Positions 45,722-54,537 of a stretch of 64,000 nt of DNA are shown in pieces. This DNA is from Novosphingobium taihuense. GTDB lineage: Bacteria; Pseudomonadota; Alphaproteobacteria; Sphingomonadales; Sphingomonadaceae. Where the stretch lies: the NCBI RefSeq assembly GCF_007830315.1, contig NZ_VLKJ01000004.1, positions 124,001 to 188,000 of the forward strand. Reading direction: 5' to 3'. How positions within the stretch are numbered: the stretch's first letter is position 1; the number at the start of each line of letters is the position of its first letter. The notes beneath the pieces are model-generated. The model ran no database searches and had not been told where the DNA came from. It saw only the letters and a program-made list of their open reading frames with translations. The position numbers and the translations under genes were made by a program.

Positions 45722-46935
45722 ACGAACTGAATGCCGATGTCGTGATTCTTGGCGGTGGCCTGGTGGGCATGACGCTCGCCATCGGCCTCGCCAAGGCGGG
45801 GATCACCTCTCACGTCGTCGACAATTCCGATCCTGCGGCGCAGACCGCCGAAGGTTTTGACGGGCGCGCTTCGGCGATCTCCACCGCCAGCTGGAACCTC
45901 TACACCAACCTCGGCATGGCGGAGGACCTTGCGCCCAAGGGCTGCCCGATTGCATCGATCGCGGTGACCGACGGGATGAAGCCCGGGCGGATCGATTTCC
46001 AACCGGGCGAGGCAGATGGCTCGCTGGGGCGGATGTACGCCAACCGGGATCTGCGCATCGCGATGTATGGCGTGGCGGCGCGGGAAGAGGCGATCACCTT
46101 CCACCCCAACAGCCACGTCGTCGCCCGCGAACGCGGTGAGCATGGGGTGGCGGTGACGCTCTCCGATGGCCGCGTGCTGAAAGGGCGGCTGATGGTCGCC
46201 GCAGAAGGGCGCAAGAGCCCGACGCGCGACGAAGCCGGGTTCACCCCCGCCAAGTGGGACTACGGCCACCGCGCGATCATTGCAGGCCTCACCCACGAGA
46301 AGCCGCACGGTAACGTGGCGTGGGAAGTGTTCTATCCGGCAGGCCCCTTTGCGCTGCTGCCGCTGCTGGATGAAGGCGGCAAGCACCGCTCGGCGCTGGT
46401 CTGGACCGTGGCCGAAAAGGACGCCGCCGCCGTGTTGGCAATGCCCGAGGCGATGTTCCTGAACGAGGTTGCCAGCCGCATGCACGGCATCTTCGGCAAG
46501 ATTGAGCTTGCCAGCCCGCGCTCGTCCTATCCGCTCAACTTCCACCACACCGCGCGGATCGTCGAGGACCGACTGGCGCTGGTCGGCGATGCCGCGCACG
46601 GCATGCACCCGATCGCGGGGCAGGGCCTCAACGTCGGCCTGCGCGATGTGGCGGCGCTGGTCGAGGTATTGTCGGACGGGTTGCGGCTGGGGCTGGACGT
46701 GGGCGATGCGCAACTCCTCGCCCGCTACGAACGCTGGCGCGCGGCCGATACCTTCATGGTGGCGACGGCGACCGACGTACTCACCCGCCTGTTCGGCATC
46801 CCCGGCAAGCTGCCCTCTGCAGTCCGACGTCTCGGCATGGCAGGCGTCCAGCGCGCCGCGCCGCTCAAGCGCTGGTTCATGGACGAAGCGCGCGGGATGA
46901 GCGGGGATCTGCCGAAGCTGCTGCGCGCGGCGTGA
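45718..46935 (+). CDS. UbiH/COQ6-family FAD-dependent monooxygenase
   Basis: A 405-residue flavoprotein hydroxylase of the UbiH/UbiF/VisC/COQ6 group, which adds hydroxyls to the benzoquinone ring in ubiquinone synthesis. Motifs are the FAD fold VVILGGGLVGM (9-19), the second FAD motif VGDAAHGMHPIAGQGLNVGLRD, and ASAISTASWNL. Which ring position it hydroxylates is not evident. It starts with a GTG that overlaps the phosphatase stop (GTGA), implying coupled translation of two genes with no obvious shared pathway. Confidence 0.9.
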   Translation: MNELNADVVILGGGLVGMTLAIGLAKAGITSHVVDNSDPAAQTAEGFDGRASAISTASWNLYTNLGMAEDLAPKGCPIASIAVTDGMKPGRIDFQPGEADGSLGRMYANRDLRIAMYGVAAREEAITFHPNSHVVARERGEHGVAVTLSDGRVLKGRLMVAAEGRKSPTRDEAGFTPAKWDYGHRAIIAGLTHEKPHGNVAWEVFYPAGPFALLPLLDEGGKHRSALVWTVAEKDAAAVLAMPEAMFLNEVASRMHGIFGKIELASPRSSYPLNFHHTARIVEDRLALVGDAAHGMHPIAGQGLNVGLRDVAALVEVLSDGLRLGLDVGDAQLLARYERWRAADTFMVATATDVLTRLFGIPGKLPSAVRRLGMAGVQRAAPLKRWFMDEARGMSGDLPKLLRAA

Positions 46936-46972
46936 TTGGGGGACTAACCCGATCAACCGCCACTTCCTGTTT

Positions 46973-47063
46973 CGTCATCCCGGGCTCGACCCGGGATCCC
47001 GCTGTTCTCTTGGCCGAGCGTTGAAGAAGAGAAGCGGGGTCCCGGATCGAGTCCGGGACGACG
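46973..47063. repeat. Bipartite REP palindrome (copy C)
   Basis: A 91-bp element built like copy A: two CCCGGG-type hairpins with outer arms CGTCATCCCGG and CCGGGACGACG, and inner arms GCGGGATCC-like and GCGGGGTCCC that pair across AAGAGAAG. It lies between the UbiH-type gene and a low-G+C orphan gene. Confidence 0.8.
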
Positions 47064-47090
47064 GGTTTTGGGAACTCACTGCCGAGGGCT

Positions 47091-47110
47091 GAATGGCAGG
47101 AATGGGGTGG
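47091..47110. repeat. Conserved motif L (copy C)
   Basis: GAATGGCAGGAATGGGGTGG, followed by TTAGCTGCC, matches copy B at 17 of 20 bases and copy A over about 29 bases. It is 27 bases from the end of the REP element. Confidence 0.6.
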
Positions 47111-47157
47111 TTAGCTGCCAGTATACGCTCCAATCTCCTTGTGCGCCGACAATAAGC

Positions 47158-47682
47158 ATGGTTTTTGAGAATATGCGCTTCAACGTCACGCAACACGGAT
47201 GCATGCTGGCTCTTGCCCTTCCATTTGCGATTTTGCTGTTAATAGCTGGACCAGTTAATTGGGGGCTGCGCTACCAAAGCTGGTCTCAGCTTTCCAAAGA
47301 TAAACTCATCCAATCCGCGAACTCGTATATCGCGAACCGCGCACCGGGCAACGGTGCCTGCCTTTTCGCAGTTGAATGTAAAAGTGGCCGAGCCCGCCTA
47401 AAATTAATCAAGTCAATGAAAGATTGGGACTTCGAGGCGTCCAAGCAGATCGCTTGGGATCGTAAGTTTGACGGTATCTGCCAAGGTCTTACTGCAAACT
47501 TCGCATTAGAATTGGCAAACGACAATCCGCAAAGTCACAATACCTACGAGGGCAGCAGACGCGCTGTTTGGTCTTTTTACAATGATAAGTTCGTTCCCAC
47601 CAGAACTCGCTTAGGATTTGCAGCATTTAGCGAGGCTGAAACTGAGACTTGCGTAAACTCATATTCGGTCACAACGCCATAA
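47158..47682 (+). CDS. Orphan hypothetical protein, low G+C, next to REP copy C
   Basis: A 174-residue protein with one N-terminal membrane helix (about 12-32, LALALPFAILLLIAGPVNW) followed by a domain of about 135 residues that I do not recognise, with four cysteines (ACLFAVECK, GICQ, ETC). Its base composition is clearly poorer in G and C than the flanking genes, suggesting recent acquisition. It is flanked by motif L and motif R. Function unknown. Confidence 0.7.
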   Translation: MVFENMRFNVTQHGCMLALALPFAILLLIAGPVNWGLRYQSWSQLSKDKLIQSANSYIANRAPGNGACLFAVECKSGRARLKLIKSMKDWDFEASKQIAWDRKFDGICQGLTANFALELANDNPQSHNTYEGSRRAVWSFYNDKFVPTRTRLGFAAFSEAETETCVNSYSVTTP

Positions 47683-47720
47683 AAATCAAAACCTAATCAC
47701 CAATTTCGTGGGTTGAACAA

Positions 47721-47742
47721 TGTCCGCAATGGCGTCGTGTCC
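47721..47742. repeat. Conserved motif R (copy C)
   Basis: TGTCCGCAATGG followed by CGTCGTGTCC matches the sequence beyond the orphan gene at 16777-16798 in 18 of 22 bases, including an identical terminal 12. Confidence 0.5.
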
Positions 47743-47810
47743 TGAACGGCAGCTCTTGGTGTGAAAAACGGAAAAGCGGACTGTGCTTTCCACCCCTGAC
47801 ACTAATCACC

Positions 47811-48743
47811 TCAAACCTCCGGCGTAGACCCCGCCGGTGGCAGTGGTGGCACCGCAGGTGATGCGCTGGCTGTCGGCGCGGGCATCACCGTCTGCGCAGG
47901 CGCGCTGACGGGTTGCGCGCCCATCAGGGCTGCGGCTTCCAGTTGGTCCAGCGCGCGTTGGGCGGTCATGTAGTCGCGGGCGCGGGTTAGCCAGTCTGCG
48001 GCGGCGTCGTGGCCGGGCATCTTTTCGACTTCGGCGACGGCAGCTTCAACCTTGCCGCCTGCAAGGAAAGCGCGGGCGCGTTCGAGCCTGCGTTCGGGCG
48101 CTGGGGAGGGCGAATCGTCGTGGCGGATCACGAAGAGGTCGGCCACTTCGCGGCTGAGCCAGTCCCACGTGCCTTCGTCGGCGCGGCCACCTGCAAGCGT
48201 GGGGGCAAGCAGTTCGAACTGTTCGCCAAGCTGGCTGAGCGTGACCGGCATGGCCCCGGCGGCAATGACCTTGTCGACCGCCGCACCCTGCGTGGTGCCG
48301 AAGCGGGCGCGCAATTGCCCCTCGATCCAGCCGAGTGGCTGGCCGCGCTCCAGCGCACGGCGGGCGGCAAAGGCAAGGAGCAGCGATTCGGCGTGGGTGG
48401 CGTTGCCCGATGCGGCGATGGCCTGCTGGTTCAGTTCGGCAAGGCGCTGTTCGAGCACGGCGACCTTGGCGGCGGTACTGTCAATCTGCGCGTCGATCTG
48501 GGCCTGCGTGGCAGCGACCTCGGCGGCGGTGGCGCTGGGCGATGGCGGGGTGGTGGGCGAAGTGACGAGCTGGGGGATTCCCGAATCGCCCATCTGCACA
48601 TCGATCAGTCCGTTGCGCCAGCCGAGCCATGCAGCGCCCGCTGCGCCTGCGAGCAGGCATCCGGCGACGATGGCGGCAACAGAGCGCGCGCCCAATCCGC
48701 TTCGTTGCGCACTCCCACGCGGATTATATCCGAGATCCTGCAT
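47811..48743 (-). CDS. Mic60/mitofilin-like inner-membrane protein
   Basis: A 310-residue protein with a short cytoplasmic N-terminus, one membrane helix (about 18-40), a coiled-coil stretch (about 75-110) and a C-terminal helical domain (about 130-260) before a Pro/Ala-rich tail. This is the layout of alphaproteobacterial mitofilin (COG4223) proteins. The alphaproteobacterial Mic60 homologue is known to be encoded next to heme genes, and this gene directly follows hemD in transcription. It is inferred to shape inner-membrane folds or contacts. Tail and domain are shorter than mitochondrial Mic60. Confidence 0.75.
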   Translation of the reverse strand: MQDLGYNPRGSAQRSGLGARSVAAIVAGCLLAGAAGAAWLGWRNGLIDVQMGDSGIPQLVTSPTTPPSPSATAAEVAATQAQIDAQIDSTAAKVAVLEQRLAELNQQAIAASGNATHAESLLLAFAARRALERGQPLGWIEGQLRARFGTTQGAAVDKVIAAGAMPVTLSQLGEQFELLAPTLAGGRADEGTWDWLSREVADLFVIRHDDSPSPAPERRLERARAFLAGGKVEAAVAEVEKMPGHDAAADWLTRARDYMTAQRALDQLEAAALMGAQPVSAPAQTVMPAPTASASPAVPPLPPAGSTPEV

Positions 48744-48772
48744 CCTTTTTCGCTTGTCCTGTCGCCCCGAAG

Positions 48773-49465
48773 TCACACTGTCTGGCACATTCGCCGGGCA
48801 GTTTCCAGCAACATGGCATCCGTTCTTTCCGGCGCGGTGGCGATGGACGCCCAACCTGCTCCGGCCATGGATGCTATGCGCGGTGCGAGGCAAGCGAGGT
48901 GGAGTGACTCTCGCGGAATTTCAAGCCTTTGACACTCGTCGGCGAAATGGCGGGCCGCTTCTCCGGAATGGAGGAGCACCACTGCCCCTTGGCACAGAAT
49001 GTGCGCCAAGGCACCGCGAACAGGTGATCTGCGCGCCGCATAAGCAACCGCAGTCTCGATTCGCACGCCCTCTGGCGGGGTGAGATCGACCCGGTCCTCG
49101 CCAGCGATTCGCAGGTAGGATCCCGGCGGCAGTTCGGCGACAACCGGCTGCAATCCCCCCTCTCCGATGCGCGATACGGTGAAGCCTGCGTCGATGGCAG
49201 CCTGCGCGGTTGTGGCACCCACCGCGATGACCGGGACGGCGCGCACTGCCGCAAGCTTGTCCCCGCCATGGCGGAACACGTTGGCGCTGCCCGCAAGGAT
49301 CGCATCGAACCGGCCTTCCGGCACCTGCCACGGCAGCGGGGCAACGTCGAACAGCGGGAAACCTGCAGGTTCAAGCCCCAGCGCGCGGGCCGCTGCGCAC
49401 GTGGCGGCGTTGCCCGGTTCCGGACGGATGACGACGAGCGGCAGTGGCGCTCCGGGCCCGCTCAT
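48773..49465 (-). CDS. hemD: Uroporphyrinogen-III synthase
   Basis: HemD closes linear hydroxymethylbilane to uroporphyrinogen III with inversion of ring D. The 230-residue protein is divergent, as usual for this family, but keeps PLVVIRPEPGNAAT at the N-terminus, ILAGSANVFRHGG, VIAVGATTAQAA and the C-terminal CLAPRIASMAGAGWASIATAPERTD pattern. The ATG at 49465 overlaps the hemC stop (ATGA), and a Mic60-like gene follows. Confidence 0.88.
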   Translation of the reverse strand: MSGPGAPLPLVVIRPEPGNAATCAAARALGLEPAGFPLFDVAPLPWQVPEGRFDAILAGSANVFRHGGDKLAAVRAVPVIAVGATTAQAAIDAGFTVSRIGEGGLQPVVAELPPGSYLRIAGEDRVDLTPPEGVRIETAVAYAARRSPVRGALAHILCQGAVVLLHSGEAARHFADECQRLEIPRESLHLACLAPRIASMAGAGWASIATAPERTDAMLLETARRMCQTV

Positions 49466-50397
49466 TCGCCGGAGAAATGCACCGTCACGGATTCGGGTGC
49501 CGCTGCCAGCAACCGGTGGGCGAGGCGGCGGGGGCCTTCGCTGTCTGCCGGAGCGAACGTCTCGCTGGCTTCGACGCGCTCGGCCCCGTCGGGGCTGTAG
49601 ATCGCGGCACGCAAGGTGAGCGAGCTTTCGTGCGTGGTGGTCAGCACCGCGATCGGGCTGTGGCAATTGCCGCCCAGCGCTGCGAGCAGGGCGCGTTCAG
49701 CCAGCACCGCATCGTGTGTCTCGCGGTCATCGATAGCGCAGAGCCAGGCGCGCACGGCCTCGTTCGCGGCAAGGCATTCGATGCCGATGGCGCCTTGTGC
49801 CGGAGCGGGCAGCCATTCGAACTGCGACAGCGGCGTGCCGACGCCGGTCTCGCCAAGGCGTTGCAGGCCAGCAGCGGCAAGCAAGGTCACGTCCGCCTCA
49901 CCCGCCTGCAGCTTGGCTAGGCGCGTGGCGACATTGCCGCGGAAGCCGACGATGGTCAGATCGGGCCGGGCGTGGAGCATCTGTGCGGCGCGGCGCGGCG
50001 CGCTGGTGCCGACGCGCGCACCGGGCAGGATGGCATGGATGGAGGCCGCACCCACCAGCACGTCGCGCACGTCGGCGCGGGGAAGGACGGCGGCGATGGA
50101 GAATTGTTCAGGCCGGATCGTCTCTACGTCCTTCATCGAGTGGACGGCAAAGTCGATCTCGCCTTCGAACAGCCAGGCGTCGAGCTCCTTGGTCCACAGC
50201 GCCTTGCCACCGATCTCGGCCAGCGGGCGGTCTAGGATCTTGTCGCCACTGGCGGTGACGGGGACGATCTCGACCATGTCGTGCGTCCAGCCGTGGGCGG
50301 CGCAGAGGCGATCGCGGGTCTCTTCAGCCTGCGCCATCGCAAGCGGGGAGCGGCGGGTTCCGAGCCTTAGCGGCTTCTGGGGCGTTGCAGTGTTCAT
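49462..50397 (-). CDS. hemC: Porphobilinogen deaminase (hydroxymethylbilane synthase)
   Basis: HemC polymerises four porphobilinogen units into hydroxymethylbilane. The 311-residue protein has [17 protein letters not shown], the active-site Asp region HSMKDVET (84-93), the arginines in [12 protein letters not shown] and [10 protein letters not shown], and the dipyrromethane-cofactor cysteine Cys245 in GGNCHSP. The start at 50397 is 45 bases from the divergent tsaD start. It is the first gene of a heme operon on the minus strand. Confidence 0.96.
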   Translation of the reverse strand: MNTATPQKPLRLGTRRSPLAMAQAEETRDRLCAAHGWTHDMVEIVPVTASGDKILDRPLAEIGGKALWTKELDAWLFEGEIDFAVHSMKDVETIRPEQFSIAAVLPRADVRDVLVGAASIHAILPGARVGTSAPRRAAQMLHARPDLTIVGFRGNVATRLAKLQAGEADVTLLAAAGLQRLGETGVGTPLSQFEWLPAPAQGAIGIECLAANEAVRAWLCAIDDRETHDAVLAERALLAALGGNCHSPIAVLTTTHESSLTLRAAIYSPDGAERVEASETFAPADSEGPRRLAHRLLAAAPESVTVHFSGE

Positions 50398-50442
50398 GCT
50401 TTGCTTGCCGTAACGGGGATTATCACTAGAGGAAAGCGCCAG

Positions 50443-51495
50443 ATGGCCCTGATCCTTGGCATAGAATCCAGCTGCGATGAAACCGCTGCCGCGGTGATCG
50501 ACGGCAATGGCGCGACTCTGGCGACGCGGATCGTCGCGCAACGCATTGCCTCGCAAGACGAGGCGCACCGGCCCTATGGCGGCGTAGTGCCGGAAATTGC
50601 GGCGCGCGCGCATGTCGAAGTGCTGGGGCCGATGGTCGAGGCGGTGCTGGCCGATGCCGGGCTGGCGCTGGGTGATGTCGATGCGATTGCGGCAACGGCG
50701 GGGCCGGGACTTATCGGCGGGGTGATGGTCGGGCTTGTTACCGCCAAGGCGCTGGCGATGGCGGCGGACAAGCCGCTGGTGGCAGTGAACCACCTCGAAG
50801 GTCACGCGCTGTCGCCACGGCTGGCTGATCCGTCGCTGTGCTATCCCTATCTGCTGCTGCTTGTTTCGGGCGGGCATTGCCAGATTCTCGAAGTGGCTGG
50901 CGTCGGCCAGTATCGCCGCCTTGCGACGACCATCGACGATGCGCTGGGGGAAGCCTTCGACAAGACCGCCAAGATCCTCGGGCTCGGCTATCCGGGCGGA
51001 CCGGCGGTGGAACGGCTGGCGCGTGAAGGAAATCCGAAAGCTGTGCCCCTGCCGCGCCCGCTGGTGGGTAGCGGGGAACCGCATTTCTCGTTCGCAGGGC
51101 TTAAGAGCGCAGTGATGCGGGCGAAGGATGCGGGCGTCCATGCCGACGCCGATATCGCTGCCTCGTTCCAGCAGGCTGCGCTCGATTGCGTGGTGGATCG
51201 GACGCGGATTGCCTTGAGCGTCGCCGCACCGGGGATGACCGCGCTTGTCGTTGCGGGCGGCGTTGCTGCCAACGCGGCGTTGCGCGGCGCACTCGTAGCG
51301 CTGGCTGCAGACCATGGCCTGCCACTGGTCGCTCCGCCGCCGAAACTGTGCACAGACAACGCTGCGATGATCGGCTGGGCTGGCGTGGAGCGCTTCGCTC
51401 TGGGATATACCGACCCGCTCGATGTGGCGGCGCGGCCGCGCTGGCCGTTGGATGAAAATGCCGCGCCGGTGCGCGGTGCAGGGGTGAAGGCATGA
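50443..51495 (+). CDS. tsaD: tRNA N6-threonylcarbamoyladenosine synthase TsaD
   Basis: TsaD transfers the threonylcarbamoyl group to A37 of ANN-decoding tRNAs with TsaB and TsaE. The 350-residue ASKHA-fold protein has [25 protein letters not shown], the metal-binding HxxxH of NHLEGHALS (His117, His121), and [10 protein letters not shown]. The start follows AGAGGAAA by 9 bases. gpsA overlaps its stop by 4 bases. Confidence 0.96.
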   Translation: MALILGIESSCDETAAAVIDGNGATLATRIVAQRIASQDEAHRPYGGVVPEIAARAHVEVLGPMVEAVLADAGLALGDVDAIAATAGPGLIGGVMVGLVTAKALAMAADKPLVAVNHLEGHALSPRLADPSLCYPYLLLLVSGGHCQILEVAGVGQYRRLATTIDDALGEAFDKTAKILGLGYPGGPAVERLAREGNPKAVPLPRPLVGSGEPHFSFAGLKSAVMRAKDAGVHADADIAASFQQAALDCVVDRTRIALSVAAPGMTALVVAGGVAANAALRGALVALAADHGLPLVAPPPKLCTDNAAMIGWAGVERFALGYTDPLDVAARPRWPLDENAAPVRGAGVKA

Positions 51496-52487
51496 CCGCT
51501 GGGGTAGGTGTCGTTGGCGCAGGGGCTTGGGGCACTGCGCTTGCCCAGATGCTGGCGAGCGACGGGCGCGAAGTCCTGTTGTGGGCGCGCGAGGCTGAAC
51601 TGGTCGACGAGATCAACTCTGCCCGCACCAACAGCCTGTTCCTGCCATCGGCGCGTCTTGCCCCGTCGATCCGCGCGACGACAGAGCTTGCCGAGATGGC
51701 CGCGTTGCCGGTGCTGCTGATGGTCACGCCCGCACAGTTTCTGGCGAACGTGCTTGCCGGGATCAGGCGCGAGGGCGGAGACGTCGTGCTGTGCTCGAAG
51801 GGTATCGAGGCAGGCACCGGGCGGCTGATGGCCGATGTGGCGAGCGCTGCCGCGCCGGGGGCGGAGATCGCCGTGCTTTCCGGCCCGACTTTCGCGCATG
51901 AAGTGGCCGCGGGATTGCCCACGGCGGTGACGCTGGCCTGTGCAGGCGGCGAGACGCAGTGGCAGCGGTTGTCGCCTGCCATCGCGCGCCCGACGTTCCG
52001 GCCCTACTATTCGGACGACGTGACCGGTGCCGAGATCGGCGGGGCGGTGAAGAACGTGCTCGCCATTGCCTGCGGTGTGGTCGAAGGACTGGGGCTTGGC
52101 CAGAACGCCCGCGCCGCCCTGATCAGCCGTGGTTTTGCCGAAATGCAGCGCTTCGGGCTTGCCTTGGGCGCGCGGGCGGAAACCCTGTCCGGGCTTTCGG
52201 GGTTGGGAGACCTCGTGCTGACCTGTTCGTCCACCTCCAGCCGCAATTTCTCGCTGGGTAAGGCGCTAGGCGAAGGGATGCGCGCGTCTGATGCGTTGGG
52301 TGCAAAGAATTCGGTGGCCGAAGGCGCTTTCACCGCGCCGGTTCTGGCGGAGATCGCGCAAAACAGGGGTATATCGATGCCGATTGTCGAGGCCGTGGTG
52401 ACCCTGCTTGAAGGCGGCGCTCCGGCGCGCGAAGTCGTGGCCGGGCTGCTGTCACGTCCGTTGAAGGCGGAAGCCGTCCTTGTCTGA
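51492..52487 (+). CDS. gpsA: Glycerol-3-phosphate dehydrogenase (NAD(P)+)
   Basis: GpsA makes sn-glycerol-3-phosphate for phospholipid synthesis from dihydroxyacetone phosphate. The 331-residue protein has the nucleotide motif [11 protein letters not shown] (9-19), the [16 protein letters not shown] region, and the catalytic Lys in [13 protein letters not shown] with [10 protein letters not shown]. It overlaps tsaD by ATGA and is overlapped at its end by the flippase gene. Confidence 0.95.
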   Translation: MTAGVGVVGAGAWGTALAQMLASDGREVLLWAREAELVDEINSARTNSLFLPSARLAPSIRATTELAEMAALPVLLMVTPAQFLANVLAGIRREGGDVVLCSKGIEAGTGRLMADVASAAAPGAEIAVLSGPTFAHEVAAGLPTAVTLACAGGETQWQRLSPAIARPTFRPYYSDDVTGAEIGGAVKNVLAIACGVVEGLGLGQNARAALISRGFAEMQRFGLALGARAETLSGLSGLGDLVLTCSSTSSRNFSLGKALGEGMRASDALGAKNSVAEGAFTAPVLAEIAQNRGISMPIVEAVVTLLEGGAPAREVVAGLLSRPLKAEAVLV

Positions 52488-53976
52488 CGGGCATCAGCCT
52501 CCGCAGCAGGACATCGCTGCCCTTGCCAAGGGCGGGCGGACCAATTTCCTCGGCTTCCTGCTGCGGCTCTTGGCACGCATCCCGTTCCTGTTCATCGCCA
52601 GCCGCCTTTACGGCGCGCCTGCGATGGGGCGCTTTGCCTCGGCGCTGGTCATGGTCGAGTTCGCCGGGATGTTGGCGACGTTGGGACAGAAGCGTGGGCT
52701 TGCGCAGCGGCTGGCCGAGAACGACGCGCCGCCCGCCAATGTGGTGGGCGATGCGGTGCTGCTCGCCATGTCGCTGGCGCTGGGTATGGGCGCGCTGATC
52801 TGGCTCTTTCCGGAATCGATGTACCCGAGCGGCAATTTCACCTTGGCCGATACACTGCTGGTGCTGGCAATTCCGGGCATTGCACTTGGCGATCTGGCGC
52901 TTGCGGCGCTCGCCTATCGCTTCGATGTGGCAACCACCGTGCGGGCGCGTTCGGTGGTCGAGCCGTGGACGATCTCAATCGCCGCAGGCGCGTTCTACTT
53001 CATCTGGCCGAGTTCGGGCCTCAGCCTTGCTTACCTGGCCTCGGTATGGGCGGCGACAGGCGTTGCCGTCTTCGTGTTGCTGCGCACTTACGGCTTGCCG
53101 CATGCGTGGAAGCCTAGGCCGGGTCCGCTCTGGCAGATCGCCCGGCGCAACATCCCGCTGGCAGGCGCCGATGCGGTGGAGTGGGGCACGCGCAAGCTCG
53201 ACGTGTTCATCCTGCGCTTCTTCGTGGGCGAGGCGCCGGTCGGAATCTACTACTTCGCGCAGCAGATCGCGTCATTGCCGCAGAAGCTCAAGACCAGTTT
53301 CGAGCCGGTGCTGGGCCCGGTGATCACCCGCAGCGTCAAGGACAAGGACTACGCCGCGATTGCCAAGCAGGTCTGCCAGGTCGGCTTCTGGATCGGCGCG
53401 GCGCAGATCGGCATCGCGCTGGCACTGGGCATTCCCGGCGAGGGACTGATGGGCCTTGGTGGTCCGGCTTTCGTGGCAGGCACGGCGGCGTTGGTGTTCC
53501 TGTTGGTGGCCGAAGTCGTGGCATCCAAGGCCGTGGTTAGCGAGGCGGCGCTGGTCTACCTCGCCCGCATGCGCAACCTGTGGATCAGCCTTGCGACGAT
53601 CGCTCTGCAGGCCGTTCTGACGTTGGCGCTGATCCTCGTTGCCAAGCGGATGGACATGGGGCCGATGTACGTTGCAGCGGCAGCGGCGCTGGCCTTGGCC
53701 ATAGCTCTGGGACTGTCCTCGGCAGTCAAATCGCGGGTGCTGACGCGTATTCTCGGCCATTCGATCCGCAACTGGCGCTGGGGCCTTGCCTGGGCGATTG
53801 TCCCTGCCGTTGCAGTCGGGGTCGCAGTGACCTGGCTGCCGGAGTGGGCAGAGCTGGCGATTGGAATTCCGGCGATCCTGGGTATTTATTGCTACATGTT
53901 GTGGGTTCGCGCGTTCGGGCCCGAGGATCGGGTGCTGTTCCGCAAGCAGCAACCGGGAACTGAGGTTTTCGCATAA
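52480..53976 (+). CDS. Polysaccharide/lipid flippase (MATE/Wzx-like membrane protein)
   Basis: A 498-residue integral membrane protein with about 12-14 hydrophobic helices and the N-terminal GGRTNFLGFLLRLLARIPFLFIASRLYGAPAMGRFASAL, typical of O-antigen/exopolysaccharide flippases of the MOP superfamily. It starts with TTG inside the gpsA gene, 8 bases before its stop, preceded by GGCGGAAG. Cargo unknown. Confidence 0.82.
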   Translation: MSDGHQPPQQDIAALAKGGRTNFLGFLLRLLARIPFLFIASRLYGAPAMGRFASALVMVEFAGMLATLGQKRGLAQRLAENDAPPANVVGDAVLLAMSLALGMGALIWLFPESMYPSGNFTLADTLLVLAIPGIALGDLALAALAYRFDVATTVRARSVVEPWTISIAAGAFYFIWPSSGLSLAYLASVWAATGVAVFVLLRTYGLPHAWKPRPGPLWQIARRNIPLAGADAVEWGTRKLDVFILRFFVGEAPVGIYYFAQQIASLPQKLKTSFEPVLGPVITRSVKDKDYAAIAKQVCQVGFWIGAAQIGIALALGIPGEGLMGLGGPAFVAGTAALVFLLVAEVVASKAVVSEAALVYLARMRNLWISLATIALQAVLTLALILVAKRMDMGPMYVAAAAALALAIALGLSSAVKSRVLTRILGHSIRNWRWGLAWAIVPAVAVGVAVTWLPEWAELAIGIPAILGIYCYMLWVRAFGPEDRVLFRKQQPGTEVFA

Positions 53977-53982
53977 GGGGTC

Positions 53983-54534
53983 ATGCAGATGCTGGAAATG
54001 TTCGAAGCCAATCAGATCCTGCTGGCTGGCATCGTTCTGCTTGTTGCTTTCGTGGTGTGGTGGGTGTGGTGGGTGCGGGGCCGCACCAAGCCTGCGCCCA
54101 AGAAGCGCGAATATACCGACGTTCTCTCCGAAGGCGCGGAGAAGGCTGCGCGTAACAGCGCACTGATCGACGCGCCAAGCGCCGCCGCGCTGGTGACGCC
54201 GCCACCGGGCGTGGGCACGATGGCGGGCATCGGCGAAGTCGTCGCGGCTGCTGCGGCCGAGGAAGTGCTTGAGGCGGCACCTGCGCCTGCCGCTGCGGCC
54301 GACGATCTTGGCCGGATCAAGGGCGTGGGGCCGAAGCTGAAAGCCTTGCTCACATCGCTTGGCGTGACCAGCTACGCCCAGATCGCCGCATGGACCGACG
54401 AGGATATCGCCAGGATCGACGCGCAGCTGGGCACCTTTGCGGGCCGGGCCAAGCGCGACAACTGGGTGGAGCAGGCCAAGCTTCTCGCCAACGGCGACAC
54501 TGCGGCCTACGAAGCGAGGTTCGGGAAGGTCTGA
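53983..54534 (+). CDS. Membrane-anchored helix-hairpin-helix protein
   Basis: A 183-residue protein: one membrane helix (about 12-32), a basic and Ala/Pro-rich linker (about 33-108), and a C-terminal helix-hairpin-helix-like domain, DDLGRIKGVGPKLKALLTSLGVTSYAQIAAW. Such domains bind DNA non-specifically; the anchor would put this one at the cytoplasmic membrane face. It starts 7 bases after the flippase stop. A role in DNA-membrane or envelope scaffolding is speculative. Confidence 0.75.
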   Translation: MQMLEMFEANQILLAGIVLLVAFVVWWVWWVRGRTKPAPKKREYTDVLSEGAEKAARNSALIDAPSAAALVTPPPGVGTMAGIGEVVAAAAAEEVLEAAPAPAAAADDLGRIKGVGPKLKALLTSLGVTSYAQIAAWTDEDIARIDAQLGTFAGRAKRDNWVEQAKLLANGDTAAYEARFGKV

Positions 54535-54537
54535 AGG

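Noticed and set aside
45526..46956. Long open frame opposite the UbiH-type gene
   Set aside because: The plus-strand gene has FAD motifs and a coupled start; the reverse frame has none.
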